From: Arthrobacter burdickii
GTDB lineage: Bacteria; Actinomycetota; Actinomycetes; Actinomycetales; Micrococcaceae
Assembly (NCBI RefSeq): GCF_030433645.1
Contig: NZ_JAROCG010000001.1
Location: forward strand, 3,038,001-3,102,000
Reading direction: 5' to 3'
Length of the DNA stretch: 64,000 nt
The notes below the pieces were generated by a model that worked only from the letters and a program-made list of their open reading frames with translations, searched no databases and was not told the DNA's origin. This document shows, one piece after another, positions 36,357-47,000 of this stretch (positions within the stretch are counted from its first letter, which is position 1; each line of letters starts with the position of its first letter). A program made the translations under genes and the position numbers.

Positions 36357-37739
36357 TCAGCGCTTGGACAGCGCTCCGGCGACGAGGAACGCCATCTCGA
36401 GCGACTGCATGTGGTTGAGGCGGGGATCGCAGACCGACTCGTAGCGCTCGATGAACGCGTCCTGGTCGATCGGGTCGGACCCACCGAGGCACTCGGCGAC
36501 GTCGTCGCCCGTCATCTCCACGTGCAGGCCGCCGGGGAAGGTCCCCAGCGAGTTGTGCACCTCGAAGAAGCCGCGCACCTCGTCGATGACGTCGTCGAAG
36601 TTGCGTGTTTTGTACCCGTTGGGCGAGGTCACCGTGTTGCCGTGCATCGGGTCGGTGACCCAGAGGACCTGTGCACCCGAGCCGGTCACGCGCTCGACGA
36701 GCTTGGGCAGCTTCTCGCGGATGTTCTGGGCGCCCATGCGCGTGATGAACGTGAGCCGGCCGGGCTCACGGTTCGGATCGAGCTTGTCGATCAGGGCGAG
36801 CGCATCGTCGCCCGACGTCGACGGCCCGAGCTTGACGCCGATCGGGTTCCGCACGCGTGACAGGAAGTCCACGTGCGCGCCGTCGATGTCCCGTGTCCGC
36901 TCCCCGATCCACAGGAAGTGGGCGGAGGTGTCGTACGGCAGGGAGGTGCGCGAGTCGATGCGGGTCAGCGCGCGCTCGTAGTCGAGGAGCAGGGCCTCGT
37001 GGCTGGCGAAGAACTCCACGCGCTTCAGTGCCTCGAAGTCCGCTCCGCACGCGTCCATGAACTTCACTGCACGGTCGATCTCCCGCGCCAGCGATTCGTA
37101 GCGTGAGTGCGCGGGGTTCGCCATGAAGCCCTTGTTCCAGTGGTGGACCAGCCGCAGGTCCGCGAACCCGCCCTGCGTGAACGCGCGGATCAGGTTCAGG
37201 GTCGATGCGGAGGTATGGTAGGCCTTCACCATGCGCGACGCGTCGTGCCCGCGGGTCTCGGGCGTGAAGTCGTAGCCGTTGACCATGTCACCGCGGTAGG
37301 CGGGAAGGGTGACGCCGTCGCGCGTCTCGTCGTTGGACGAACGGGGTTTGGCGAACTGGCCGGCCATGCGTCCCATCTTGATGACGGGGAGCGAGGCGCC
37401 GTAGGTGAGGACGACGGCCATCTGGAGGATGGTGCGGACGCGCGCGCTGATCTTGTCGGCGGTCGCACCGTCGAAGGTCTCGGCGCAGTCGCCGCCCTGC
37501 AGGAGGAATGCCTTCCCCTGGGCTGCGGCTGCGAGCCGCTCACGCAGCACGTCCACTTCACCGGCGAAGACCAGCGGCGGGAGGCTCGAGAGTTCCTTGA
37601 CCGACGCCGTATAGACATCCGGGTCCTGCCACGAGGGCTGCTGGACTGCGGTCATCGAACGCCAGGCATCGAGGCCGGCGGTGGGGGACGAGGCAGGAGC
37701 CGCGATGCGCGGAAGGACGGGAGCTAGTGAATCAGTCAC
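36357..37739 (-). CDS. aroG: class II 3-deoxy-7-phosphoheptulonate synthase
   Basis: First enzyme of the shikimate pathway (phosphoenolpyruvate plus erythrose 4-phosphate). It is 460 residues, a class II (plant/mycobacterial) type. Family segments are LLQGGDCAETFDG near residue 80, KMGRMAGQFAKPRSS near 120, YRGDMVNGYDF, DTSAHFLWIGERTR near 270, and WVTDPMHGNTV near 365. Mycobacterial Rv2178c is the homologue in the same neighbourhood. Feedback regulation is expected for this class but cannot be read from the sequence. It is single and convergent with the kinase gene. Confidence 0.97.
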   Translation of the reverse strand: MTDSLAPVLPRIAAPASSPTAGLDAWRSMTAVQQPSWQDPDVYTASVKELSSLPPLVFAGEVDVLRERLAAAAQGKAFLLQGGDCAETFDGATADKISARVRTILQMAVVLTYGASLPVIKMGRMAGQFAKPRSSNDETRDGVTLPAYRGDMVNGYDFTPETRGHDASRMVKAYHTSASTLNLIRAFTQGGFADLRLVHHWNKGFMANPAHSRYESLAREIDRAVKFMDACGADFEALKRVEFFASHEALLLDYERALTRIDSRTSLPYDTSAHFLWIGERTRDIDGAHVDFLSRVRNPIGVKLGPSTSGDDALALIDKLDPNREPGRLTFITRMGAQNIREKLPKLVERVTGSGAQVLWVTDPMHGNTVTSPNGYKTRNFDDVIDEVRGFFEVHNSLGTFPGGLHVEMTGDDVAECLGGSDPIDQDAFIERYESVCDPRLNHMQSLEMAFLVAGALSKR

Positions 37740-37838
37740 ACGGAAATTCTACTGGCTGCGAGCCCGGCCCCCGATTCGGCCTGTCATCGCCGCTTAGCGC
37801 GATGTCATACAGCCGGCCGGGCCGCTCCGGCGGCAGCG

Positions 37839-38696
37839 TCACACCGCTTCGGTTCCGGCTTCCCCGTCGTCCGCCGGCGTCGCCCTGTCCGCCGGAGCGG
37901 CCCGGCCGATCTCCGTGACCGTACCCGGCGCCGGACCGGCGGGGTCGCTCGAGATCCGCACGGCGGCCCGGCGACTGTCGGCTCCGGGCTTCGGCGTCTT
38001 GCGGCCTGCTGCCTTCTCCGCTGCCAGGCGCTCCTTCACCGTGCTCGCATAGGCGTCGACGTACTCCTGCCCGGACAGGCGCATCAGTTCGTACATGATC
38101 TCGTCGGTGACGGACCGCTGGACGAAACGGTCGTCCTCCAGTCCCTCGTACCGGGTGAAGTCGAGAGGCTCACCGATGATGATGCCGACGCGGCGGATGT
38201 TGGGGATGCGGCGGCCGATGGGCTGCACCTTGTCCGTCCCGATCATCGCCACGGGGATCACCGGCACGCCCGTGGCCAGCACCAGCTTCGCGACGCCCGT
38301 CTTGCCGCGGTAGAGGCGTCCGTCGGGGCTGCGGGTCCCCTCCGGGTAGATGCCGAGGATGCCACCCTCGTTCAGGATGTCCATGCCCGCCGTGAGCGAG
38401 GACGACGACGCCGCGCCGCCCGAGCGGTCCATCGGCAACTGGTTCGACAACCGGAAGAAGAGGGCGGTCAGCCTGCCCTTGACTCCTTTGCCCGTGAAGT
38501 ACTCGGATTTCGCGAGGAAGACGACGGGCCTCGGGACGACGATCGGCAGGAAGATCGAATCGGAGAAGGACAGGTGGTTGCTGACGATCACCGCCGGTCC
38601 GGACGAGGGGATGTTGTCGAGACCCTTCACCCACGGCCGGAAGAGGAGGTTGAGGATCGGACCGACGATGATCCTCTTCATCACCCAATAGAACAC
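37839..38696 (-). CDS. 1-acyl-sn-glycerol-3-phosphate acyltransferase family protein
   Basis: PlsC-type acyltransferase, 285 residues, making phosphatidic acid from lysophosphatidic acid at the membrane. I placed the start at GTG 38696, seven bases after GGGAGG, rather than at the far upstream ATG. The HX4D motif is NHLSFSD, the substrate motif is YPEGTRSPDG, and VPVIPVAMIGT is block IV. The last 60 residues are basic, then Pro/Ala-rich. It corresponds in context to Rv2182c. The 281-base divergent gap to the next gene holds a 15-bp hairpin (38802-38835). Confidence 0.9.
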   Translation of the reverse strand: MFYWVMKRIIVGPILNLLFRPWVKGLDNIPSSGPAVIVSNHLSFSDSIFLPIVVPRPVVFLAKSEYFTGKGVKGRLTALFFRLSNQLPMDRSGGAASSSSLTAGMDILNEGGILGIYPEGTRSPDGRLYRGKTGVAKLVLATGVPVIPVAMIGTDKVQPIGRRIPNIRRVGIIIGEPLDFTRYEGLEDDRFVQRSVTDEIMYELMRLSGQEYVDAYASTVKERLAAEKAAGRKTPKPGADSRRAAVRISSDPAGPAPGTVTEIGRAAPADRATPADDGEAGTEAV

Positions 38697-38977
38697 GCTG
38701 CCAGCCTCCCTGCATGGACGGTGCGGCATCCGGCATGCCGCCCGCTTTTTCCTGTGGAAGCCTACTCTAAGGGCGCCGAGGCCTTTCGACGGCGGCGATC
38801 TTCCGGACGCCGCCCCCTCGGGGCGGCAGTCCGGACGCCATGACCGGCCGGGAAGCGGCCTGTTGACGTAGGGGCGCCGGATGTCCACGATTGAATCAGC
38901 ACGCCCTCTGATTTCCAGGACGCCGGCCGGATACCCTCCGAACCCGGGCCGCAGCACGCAACGGCAGGTAGCAACGT

Positions 38978-39517
38978 ATGGGCCCCCGAGGTCAGGAACC
39001 GAACGAATCCACGGATGACGCAGTCTGGCAGGACCTGGTGGCGCGCCTGGAAGGAACCTCCGCGGATCCCCCCACCCCGAACGCGTCCGGCTCCTCCGCC
39101 GCCGAACGGACGGATCCGGACGGGGGCGCCGGACGGGAACGGACCGACGCGCGCGGCGAATCCGGTGCCTCGGGCGCCGCCGGACCGACGGACCGCGAGC
39201 GTGCCGACGCGATCTTCCGCAACCAGCCCTTCCGTCCCAGCGGGCCGCGGGACTCCGAGCCCGTCGAGCCGGAGGACGACGAGGGCTTCACACCGGAGGA
39301 GCCCCCGCCCCTCGGCTCGGGCGATCCCCTGACGGTCCTGGCCTGGATCGGAGCGGCGGGCGGGCCCATCCTGCTCCTCCTGTTCGCCATGTTCTGGCGG
39401 AACGCGCCACTGGCGGCCACGCTCGGAGTCCTGGCCCTCTTCCTCGCGGGTGCCGGCTACCTCGTGACGAAGCTGCCGAAGAACCGCGACATCGGGGACG
39501 ACGGCGCGGAAGTCTAG
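38978..39517 (+). CDS. acidic-tailed two-helix membrane protein, unknown function
   Basis: A 179-residue protein I do not recognise. Residues 1-120 are hydrophilic and disordered, rich in Asp, Glu, Gly and Pro, with SEPVEPEDDEGFTPEEPPP before the membrane part. Two hydrophobic helices follow (about 118-138 and 146-164) and a short charged tail. The ATG at 38978 is preceded by GGCAGGTAGCAACGT. It is divergent from the acyltransferase gene and convergent, by 27 bases, with the ROK gene. Confidence 0.75.
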   Translation: MGPRGQEPNESTDDAVWQDLVARLEGTSADPPTPNASGSSAAERTDPDGGAGRERTDARGESGASGAAGPTDRERADAIFRNQPFRPSGPRDSEPVEPEDDEGFTPEEPPPLGSGDPLTVLAWIGAAGGPILLLLFAMFWRNAPLAATLGVLALFLAGAGYLVTKLPKNRDIGDDGAEV

Positions 39518-39544
39518 CGCTGCCCGCGGTGGGACGGCGACCGG

Positions 39545-40633
39545 TCAGGTTCCGCTGCGGGAGAGCAGGCGGGACAGGTCCGCCGCTCCGATGAGTCCGG
39601 CCTCGGGCCCCAGGGCCGCGCGTTCGATGCGTGCGGCCGGGCGGAAACCGCGGCCCGTCAGGTTCCTTCCGAAAGCCCGCCGAGCAGGCTCGAGCAGCAG
39701 GTCGCCGGCCGCGCTCAGTCCACCTCCGATGACGAACGTCCCCGGGTCCAGGGCGGCAGCCAGGTTGGCCAACCCCAGTCCCAGCCACTGCCCGACGTCG
39801 TCGACCAGCTCGCGCGACGCCGGGTCGCCCTCCATCGCGAGGCGGGTCACGAGCGCGCCCGTGATGGCCGCGCTGTCACCCTGGGCCGCCGCGATGACCG
39901 CCTGGGCCACCGGGGAGTTCGCTGCGGCGAGTTCCCGGGCCTCGCGTCCCAGCGCGTTACCCGAGGCGTACTGCTCCCAGCACCCGCGGTTGCCGCACTC
40001 GCAGCGGTGGCCCTGGGGCACGATGATCTGGTGTCCGAACTCCCCCGCGACGCCATGCCGGCCGCGCTCCACGCGCCCGCCCAGGATCATCGCACCCCCG
40101 ATGCCGGTGCCGAGGGTGACGCAGACGAGGCGGGATTCACCGCGGCCCGCGCCGAACCGCCACTCGGCCCAGGCGGCGGCGTCGGCGTCGTTCACCACCG
40201 TAACGCGCCGCCGGAGCAGTTTCTCGAGGTTCCTCCGCAGCGGCTCGTTGCGCCACGCGAGGTGCGGGCTGAACAGGACCGTGCTGTTGGACAAATCCAT
40301 CCACCCGGCCGCTCCGATGCCGATCGAACGGACCCTGTAGTCCGCGGACAGCTCCCGGACGAGGTCGGTGATCACGGATTCGACCGCGCGCGGGTCCTGG
40401 CCCGGGGTCGCGCGGCGCGCTTCGGCGAGGATCTGCCCGTGGACGTCGACCACACCCGCTGCGACCTTCGTCCCGCCGATGTCGATGCCGACCGAGAGGC
40501 CGCGCCGTGCGGGATTGGGGAAGGTGCTGCGGGCGGCCCGTGCCGTCAGCGGGCCGTTGCCGCGCCACGCGAGACCATATTCCGTGCGCAGCCGACGGGC
40601 ATGGGGGCCGGCCGCCTCGGGCATGATCGGCAT
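39545..40633 (-). CDS. ROK family sugar kinase (glucokinase-like)
   Basis: A 362-residue ROK protein. ATP-binding GIDIGGTKVAAGVVD begins near residue 49, the ROK zinc motif is CECGNRGCWEQYASG near residue 204, and the catalytic-type acid lies in VVNDADAAAWAEW. No N-terminal helix-turn-helix is seen, so it is a kinase rather than a repressor; glucose or a related sugar is the probable substrate. The ATG at 40633 follows GAGGAAGGGACCGC, leaving about 45 residues before the core, which is longer than usual. It is divergent from the acyl-CoA ligase gene. Confidence 0.9.
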   Translation of the reverse strand: MPIMPEAAGPHARRLRTEYGLAWRGNGPLTARAARSTFPNPARRGLSVGIDIGGTKVAAGVVDVHGQILAEARRATPGQDPRAVESVITDLVRELSADYRVRSIGIGAAGWMDLSNSTVLFSPHLAWRNEPLRRNLEKLLRRRVTVVNDADAAAWAEWRFGAGRGESRLVCVTLGTGIGGAMILGGRVERGRHGVAGEFGHQIIVPQGHRCECGNRGCWEQYASGNALGREARELAAANSPVAQAVIAAAQGDSAAITGALVTRLAMEGDPASRELVDDVGQWLGLGLANLAAALDPGTFVIGGGLSAAGDLLLEPARRAFGRNLTGRGFRPAARIERAALGPEAGLIGAADLSRLLSRSGT

Positions 40634-40765
40634 GCGGTCCCTTCCTCGTCGTGTGCTGCGCGATGACGCGCCGCCGTTACCGATTCGTACAGTACTGGAC
40701 AGTAATTCGAGCGGGTAACCCTATAGGCTGAAGAGACCGGTCAAGGTGATACCAAAGGAGTTATC

Positions 40766-42574
40766 GTGCGCGACATCAGCGTTCCCGTCCTCGTGGACGT
40801 CCCCCGCCGGACCAATACGACGGACCTGGTCGTCCGGCAGGCGGCGAAGCCCTCCGATCCGGCGCTGTTCGCCGTCAAGGGCGCATCGGGCGAGTGGCAG
40901 GACATCTCGGCCACGGAGTTCCGCCGGCAGGTCGAGGACGTCGCGAAGGGCCTGATCGCGTCGGGCGTGCAGCCGGGTGACCGCGTGGCGATCATGGCCC
41001 GCACGCGGTACGAGTGGTCGCTGGCCGACTTCGCCATCTGGTTCGCGGGCGCGGTCTCGGTTCCCGTCTACGAGACCTCCTCCCCCGCGCAGGTCGCGTG
41101 GATCCTCGGTGATTCCGGGGCCGTCGGCGCCTTCGTCGAATCAGCCCGCCACGAGGACGTGGTCCGCCAGGCGGTGGCGCTGGGGACCATCGGGTCGGTG
41201 CAGCACGTCTGGCAGTTCGACGGCGACGGGCTCGACACGCTGCGGACCGCCGGCGCCGGGACCGACGAGCAGACCCTCTCCGACCGGCGTGCCTACGCCG
41301 GTCTCGACGACGTCGCGACGATCATCTACACCTCCGGCACCACAGGAAAACCCAAGGGCTGCGAGCTGACGCACGGCAACTTCGTGGAACTCTCCGAGAA
41401 CGCCGCTGCCGCCCTTCCCGAAGTGGTGGACGAGGGCGCCCAGACGATCATGTTCCTGCCCCTGGCACATGTCTTCGCGCGGTTCATCTCCGTGCTGTGC
41501 GTCGCGGCCGGCGCCACCGTCGCCCACACCCCCGACGTCAAGAACCTGCTCCCGGACCTCCAGAGCTACCAGCCGACGTTCATCCTGGCCGTACCGCGCG
41601 TCTTCGAGAAGGTGTACAACAACTCGATGCTGAAGGCCGAGGACGGCGGCAAGGGCAAGATCTTCCACGCAGGGGCCGACGTCGCCATCGCCTGGTCGAA
41701 GGCCGAGCAGGCCGGCAGGATCCCGCTGGGCCTTCGAGTGAAGCACGCCGTCTTCGACCGGCTGCTCTACGGCAAGATCCGCACCGCCATGGGCGGGCGC
41801 GTGCAGTACGCGGTGTCGGGCGGCGCACCCCTGGGAGACCGGCTGGGCCATTTCTTCCACGGCATCGGACTCCTGGTGCTCGAGGGCTACGGGCTGACGG
41901 AGACAACCGCCCCCATCACGGTGAACACCCCGAAGCGCGTCAGGATCGGCACGGTGGGCGCTCCGCTCCCCGGCAATGCCGTGAAGATCGCGGACGACGG
42001 CGAGATCCTCACGAAGGGTGTCTGCGTCATGAAGGGCTACTTCAACCGACCCGACCTCACCGACGAGACCTTCGTCGACGGGTGGTTCCGAACCGGCGAC
42101 ATCGGCGAACTCGACGACGACGGCTTCCTCCGCATCACGGGCCGCAAGAAGGAGATCATCGTGACGGCCAGCGGGAAGAACGTCGTCCCGGCGATGCTGG
42201 AGGACGCCATCCGGTCGAACGCCCTGGTCTCCCAGTGCGTCGTGCTCGGCGACCAGCGCCCCTTCATCTCGGCGCTCATCACGCTCGACGAGGAGGCGCT
42301 GCCCGGCTGGCTCGAGCGGCACCACCTGCCGGCCGGGACCACGACGGCCGAGGCCGCCGGGCATCCGGCGGTCCTCGCCGAGATCCAGGACCTCGTGGAC
42401 AGCGCCAATACGACGGTGTCCCGCGCGGAGGCCATCAAGGTGTTCCGGATCGTCCCGACCGACTTCACGGAGGCGACCGGCCACCTGACACCGTCCCTCA
42501 AGATCAAGCGCGCGCAGGTCCTGACGGACTACTCGGACGTCGTCGAGTCGATCTACGCGCGGGCCACGGTCTAG
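40766..42574 (+). CDS. fadD: long-chain acyl-CoA ligase (AMP-forming)
   Basis: Activates fatty acids to acyl-CoA through an acyl-adenylate. It is 602 residues from GTG at 40766, preceded by AAAGGAGTTATC. The ATP motif is YTSGTTGKPKGCELTH near residue 188. GYGLTETTAPITVN, GWFRTGDIGELDDDGF and GRKKEIIVTASGKNVVP mark the rest of the ANL fold, ending near LKIKRAQV. Context equals fadD15 of mycobacteria. A -10-like TATAGG at 40722-40727 is present, with TGGACA 20 bases upstream, a weak promoter. Confidence 0.94.
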   Translation: MRDISVPVLVDVPRRTNTTDLVVRQAAKPSDPALFAVKGASGEWQDISATEFRRQVEDVAKGLIASGVQPGDRVAIMARTRYEWSLADFAIWFAGAVSVPVYETSSPAQVAWILGDSGAVGAFVESARHEDVVRQAVALGTIGSVQHVWQFDGDGLDTLRTAGAGTDEQTLSDRRAYAGLDDVATIIYTSGTTGKPKGCELTHGNFVELSENAAAALPEVVDEGAQTIMFLPLAHVFARFISVLCVAAGATVAHTPDVKNLLPDLQSYQPTFILAVPRVFEKVYNNSMLKAEDGGKGKIFHAGADVAIAWSKAEQAGRIPLGLRVKHAVFDRLLYGKIRTAMGGRVQYAVSGGAPLGDRLGHFFHGIGLLVLEGYGLTETTAPITVNTPKRVRIGTVGAPLPGNAVKIADDGEILTKGVCVMKGYFNRPDLTDETFVDGWFRTGDIGELDDDGFLRITGRKKEIIVTASGKNVVPAMLEDAIRSNALVSQCVVLGDQRPFISALITLDEEALPGWLERHHLPAGTTTAEAAGHPAVLAEIQDLVDSANTTVSRAEAIKVFRIVPTDFTEATGHLTPSLKIKRAQVLTDYSDVVESIYARATV

Positions 42575-42580
42575 GGACGC

Positions 42581-42607
42581 GGTGCCTCGCCCCCGGGGCG
42601 AGGCACC
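42581..42607. terminator. bidirectional terminator between fadD and mycothione reductase genes
   Basis: A GC-rich inverted repeat, 13 paired bases on each side (42581-42593 with 42595-42607), lies in the 40-base convergent gap. The centre CCCCGGGG must open to form a loop. Confidence 0.75.
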
Positions 42608-42614
42608 GGAGGAG

Positions 42615-44018
42615 TCAGCCGGTCCGAAGGGACAGCAGCGCGTTCTCGACCACCTCGGTGAGTGCCGGGTGGATCCAGTACTGGCCCCGGGCCATGGTGT
42701 GCGCATCGAGGCCGAAGGACATCGCCTGGATGACGGGCTGGATGATCATCGAGGCCTCGTGGCCGAGGATGTGCGCGCCGAGGATGCGCCCTGTCGACTG
42801 CTCGGCGATGAGCTTGGCGAAGCCCTGGGTGTCCTCCATCGCCCACCCGTACGCCGTCGAGCCGTAGTGCTGGACGGCGGTGACGATCAGGGTTCCCGAC
42901 GCCTCGGCATGGGCGAGGGCCTCCTCCTCCGTCATGCCGACGGAGGCCGCCTGCGGGTGCGAGAACACCGCCGCGGGCACGAAACGGTGGTCGCTGGCGC
43001 GGAGGGCGTCGGGGTGCAGCAGGTTGTGCGCGACGACGTTCGCCTCGTGGTTCGCCACATGCTTCAACTGGTGCGCGCTGCTCACGTCGCCGAGCGCCCA
43101 CAGCCCCTCGACGGGCTCCCCGTGGCGGAGGACGCGCTGGTACTCATCCACGGCCAGGCGGCCGTCGTCGTGCAGGTCCAGGCCGGCGTCCGCTGCCCCG
43201 ATCCTGTCGGTGTTGGGCGTGCGCCCGACGGCCATGAGGACGACGTCGACCTCGATCTCCGTCGGACCGGCCGGCCCGTTCAGGCGAGCCGTCACACTGC
43301 CGTCGTCGTTCGCAACGATCTGCGTGACGTCGGTGTCCAACCGGAGGTCCCACTGGTGGGCGGCCTGGCGCGTGAAGGCCTCGGACACGGTCCCGTCGAG
43401 ATGCCGGAGCATGCCGCCGGAGCGGACGGCGATGGTGACATCGGTCCCGAAGGCGCCGAACACGTGGGCGAACTCCGCCGAGACGTATCCGCCGCCGACG
43501 ATCAGCAGGCGGCGGGGTAGTTCGTCCAGGCGCATCACGGTGTCCGAGGTGTGGACCTGGGGCAGGGCGATGCCGGGGATCTCGGGCAGGACTGCCCGTG
43601 AACCCGCCGCGATCACGAGCTGGTCCGCGGTGATGACATCGCCCGAGGGAGTCTCGAACGACTTCTCCCCCGTGAGCCGCACGTACTCCTCGATCAAGGT
43701 CACGTTCTCGAGCTCGTCCGCGCGGTAGTCCCTCCCGCCACTCGAGATGGCGTCGATCCGGGTGAAGATCCTGTCCCGGATGTCCCTCCAGCGCACGCCG
43801 TCGAGAGTGAGGTCCACTCCGAGTCGGAACGCCTCCGCGGGCGCCGAGGCCTGCTGGGCGGGGTAGACGTACATCTTCGTCGGGATGCACCCCACGTTGA
43901 GGCAGGTACCGCCGAAGGTACCGCCCTCGACGAGGACCACCTTCCGGTCGTCCCACGCGGGCGAGATGAGCGTATTCCCTGAGCCGGAGCCGATGATCGC
44001 GAGGTCGTAGTGGGTCAC
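42615..44018 (-). CDS. mtr: mycothione reductase
   Basis: FAD- and NADPH-dependent disulfide reductase, 467 residues, which regenerates mycothiol, the actinobacterial redox thiol. The FAD motif is DLAIIGSGSGNTL near the N-terminus, redox cysteines C39 and C44 lie in GTCLNVGCIPTKM, and the NADPH fold is LLIVGGGYVSAEFAHVFGAFG (quoted in part) near residue 180. The C-terminal dimer domain ends with the His-Glu pair in HPALTEVVENAL. Mtr rather than lipoamide dehydrogenase is favoured by the short N-terminus and GSGSGN loop; substrate is inferred. Confidence 0.9.
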   Translation of the reverse strand: MTHYDLAIIGSGSGNTLISPAWDDRKVVLVEGGTFGGTCLNVGCIPTKMYVYPAQQASAPAEAFRLGVDLTLDGVRWRDIRDRIFTRIDAISSGGRDYRADELENVTLIEEYVRLTGEKSFETPSGDVITADQLVIAAGSRAVLPEIPGIALPQVHTSDTVMRLDELPRRLLIVGGGYVSAEFAHVFGAFGTDVTIAVRSGGMLRHLDGTVSEAFTRQAAHQWDLRLDTDVTQIVANDDGSVTARLNGPAGPTEIEVDVVLMAVGRTPNTDRIGAADAGLDLHDDGRLAVDEYQRVLRHGEPVEGLWALGDVSSAHQLKHVANHEANVVAHNLLHPDALRASDHRFVPAAVFSHPQAASVGMTEEEALAHAEASGTLIVTAVQHYGSTAYGWAMEDTQGFAKLIAEQSTGRILGAHILGHEASMIIQPVIQAMSFGLDAHTMARGQYWIHPALTEVVENALLSLRTG

Positions 44019-44032
44019 ACGACGCAGTCTAG

Positions 44033-44071
44033 CCGCGCCCGCCCGTCCCCTCGGTGGGCAGGCGGGCGCGG
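44033..44071 (-). terminator. stem-loop after pyruvate carboxylase gene
   Basis: An 11-bp perfect GC stem (44033-44043 with 44061-44071) with a 17-base loop lies eight bases beyond the pyc stop codon. No U-run is present, as is usual in this genome. Confidence 0.5.
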
Positions 44072-44078
44072 GAGGCCG

Positions 44079-47000
44079 TCAGGCGGGGGTGATGACGAGG
44101 AGGAGGTCTCCGCCCTGGGCGGGTTGGACGCCGGTGAAGGTGGTGCGGGTGATGGTGCCGGTGATGGGGGTGGTGATGTTGGCTTCCATCTTCATGGCCT
44201 CGATGGTCGCGACGGTGTCTCCGGCGGTGACGGCGGTTCCTTCGGTGAGGCTGATGGTGACGGATCCGGCGAAGGGTGCGGGGATGTGGCCGGGGGTGGC
44301 GGGGTCGGCTTTCTCGGCGGTCTTCACGGCGCTGGTGATGCTGCGGTCGCGGACGGTGACGGGTCGCATCTGTCCGTTGAGGGTGCACATGACGGTCCGC
44401 ATGCCCTTCTCGTCGGGCTCGGACACGGCTTCGAGGGTCGCGATGAGCCGGACGCCCCGGTCGAGTTCGATGACGTGCTCCGTGCCGGACTGGAGGCCGT
44501 AGAGGTAGTCCGCGGTGCCCAGCACGGACACGTCCCCGTACGTGTCGCGGGTCGCGGTGAACTCCCGGGCGGGCCCGGCGAACAGCAGGGTGTTCAGGGC
44601 GTTTCGGCGCTCCGCGGGCGTGCCGGCGAGTTTCTTCTCGTCCTCGGCAGTGATCTCCGCGTCGCGGGGTTTGAGTTCCCGGCCCTTCAGCGCTTTGCTG
44701 CGGAACGGTTCCGGCCACCCGCCGGGCGGGTTGCCGAGGTCCCCGTTGAGGAACCCGATGACCGAGTCCGGGATGTCGTAGGCCTGCGGGTTCTCCTGGA
44801 ACTCGGCCGGGTCGGCGTTGGAGCCGACCAGGGCCAGGGCGAGGTCGCCCACGACCTTGGAGGACGGGGTGACCTTCACCAGCCGGCCCAGGATCCTGTC
44901 CGCGGCCGTGTACATGTCCTCGATGGCCTCGAAGCGCTCCCCGAGCCCGAGGGCGATGGCCTGCTGCTTCAGGTTCGAGAGCTGGCCTCCGGGGATCTCG
45001 TGCCGGTAGACCCTGCCCGTGGGGCCGGGCAGCCCGGATTCGAACGGGGCATACATCCGCCGCACGGCCTCCCAGTAGGGTTCCAGTGCGCACACTGCTC
45101 CCAGGTCGAGCCCGGTGTCGCGGGGGGTGTGGGCCAGGGCCGCGACCAGGGCCGAGGCGGAGGGCTGGCTGGTGGTCCCGGCCAGGGGCGCGCTGGCGAC
45201 ATCGACGGCGTCCACCCCGGCGTCCACCGCGGCCAGCAGGGTGGCGAGCTGGCCACCGGCGGTGTCATGGGTGTGCAGGTGCACCGGCAGGTCGAAGCGT
45301 TCCCGCAGGGCGGTCACCAGCTGCGCGGCGGCGGCGGGGCGCAGCAGCCCGGCCATGTCCTTGATCGCCAGGATGTGCGCGCCGGCGTCCACGATTCGCT
45401 GCGCCAGCTCCAGGTAGTAGTCCAGTGTGTAGAGGGTTTCGGCGGGGTCGAGCATGTCCGCGGTGTAGCAGAGGGCCACTTCGGCGACCGCGGTTCCGGT
45501 CGCCCGCACCGCGCGGATCGCCGGTTCCATCTGCGACACGTCGTTCAGGGCATCGAAGATCCGGAAGATGTCAATCCCCGACGCTGCGGCCTCTGCCACG
45601 AAGGCGGTCGTGACGGCTTCAGGGTACGGGGTGTAGCCGACCGTGTTCCGGCCACGCAGCAGCATCTGCAGACAGATGTCCGGGATTTCCCGGCGCAAAG
45701 CGTCCAGGCGCTCCCACGGATCCTCACCCAGGAAGCGCAGGGCCACATCGTAAGTCGCCCCACCCCAGGCCTCCACCGACAGCAGTCCCGGTGTCAGCGC
45801 CGACACGCTGGCCCCGGCCGCGGTCAGGTCCCGGGTCCGCACCCGGGTCGCCAGCAGCGACTGGTGGGCGTCCCGGAACGTCGTATCCGTCACCGCCACC
45901 GCGGTCTGCTCCCGCAACGCCTTCGCGAAACCCTCGGGCCCCAGTTCGAGCAGCCGCTGGCGGCTCCCCACCAGCGGCTTCTCACGCTGCTCATCGGTGT
46001 CGGCTTCAGGGAGGGCAGGCAGTTTTTCCCGGGGGTCCAGGTGGGCGGGGCGGGTCCCGTTGGGCTGGTTCACGGTCACGTCCGCGAGCCAGGTCAGCAG
46101 CTTCGTGCCCCGGTCCGCGGGGATGCGGGCGGTGAGCAGTTCGGGACGCTCGTCGATGAACGACGTCGCGACGTTCCCGGCGATGAAATCCGGGTCATCC
46201 AGCACCGCCTGCAGGAAGGAGATGTTCGTGGACACGCCACGGACCCGGAACTCCGCCAGGGCACGTCGGGCACGGGTCACGGCGGCCGGGTAGTCCCGGC
46301 CCCTGCAGGTGAGCTTGACGAGCATCGAATCGAAGTGCGGGCTGATCTCCGCCCCCGCATACACCGTCCCACCATCCAGGCGCACCCCGGCGCCGCCGGC
46401 CGAGCGGTACGCGGAAATCCGTCCCACGTCGGGGCGGAACCCGTTGGCTGGGTCCTCCGTCGTGATCCGCGACTGCAGGGCCGCACCCCGCAGCGTCACC
46501 GTGTCCTGGCTCAATCCCAGGTCCGCCAGGGACTCCCCGGCGGCGATCCGCAGCTGCGACTGGACCAGGTCCACGTCGGTGACTTCCTCCGTGACCGTGT
46601 GCTCGACCTGGATCCGCGGGTTCATCTCGATGAACACGTGCTGTCCGGCCCGTTCCCCGACCGTGTCGACCAGGAACTCCACCGTGCCCGCGTTCACATA
46701 GCCCAGGGCCGTGGCGAACTTCACCGCGTCCCGGTGCAACGCCTGCCGGATCCCCTCGTCCAGGTTCGGGGCCGGGGCGATCTCGATGACCTTCTGATGC
46801 CGGCGCTGCAACGAACAATCCCGCTCGAACAGGTGCATCACATTCCCGTGCGCGTCCGCGAGGATCTGCACCTCGATATGCCGCGGCCGCAGGACCGCCT
46901 GCTCCAGGAACATCGTCGGATCCCCGAACGCCGACTGCGCCTCCCGCATCGCGGCCTCCAGAGCCTCCGGCAACGCCTCCCGGGTATCCACCCGGCGCAT

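Noticed and set aside
39545..40633. ROK-family transcription repressor
   Set aside because: No helix-turn-helix precedes the kinase fold and the zinc motif with catalytic residues is complete.
42615..44018. Dihydrolipoamide dehydrogenase
   Set aside because: The N-terminal GSGSGN loop and C39/C44 spacing fit mycothione reductase better, and no dehydrogenase complex genes lie near.
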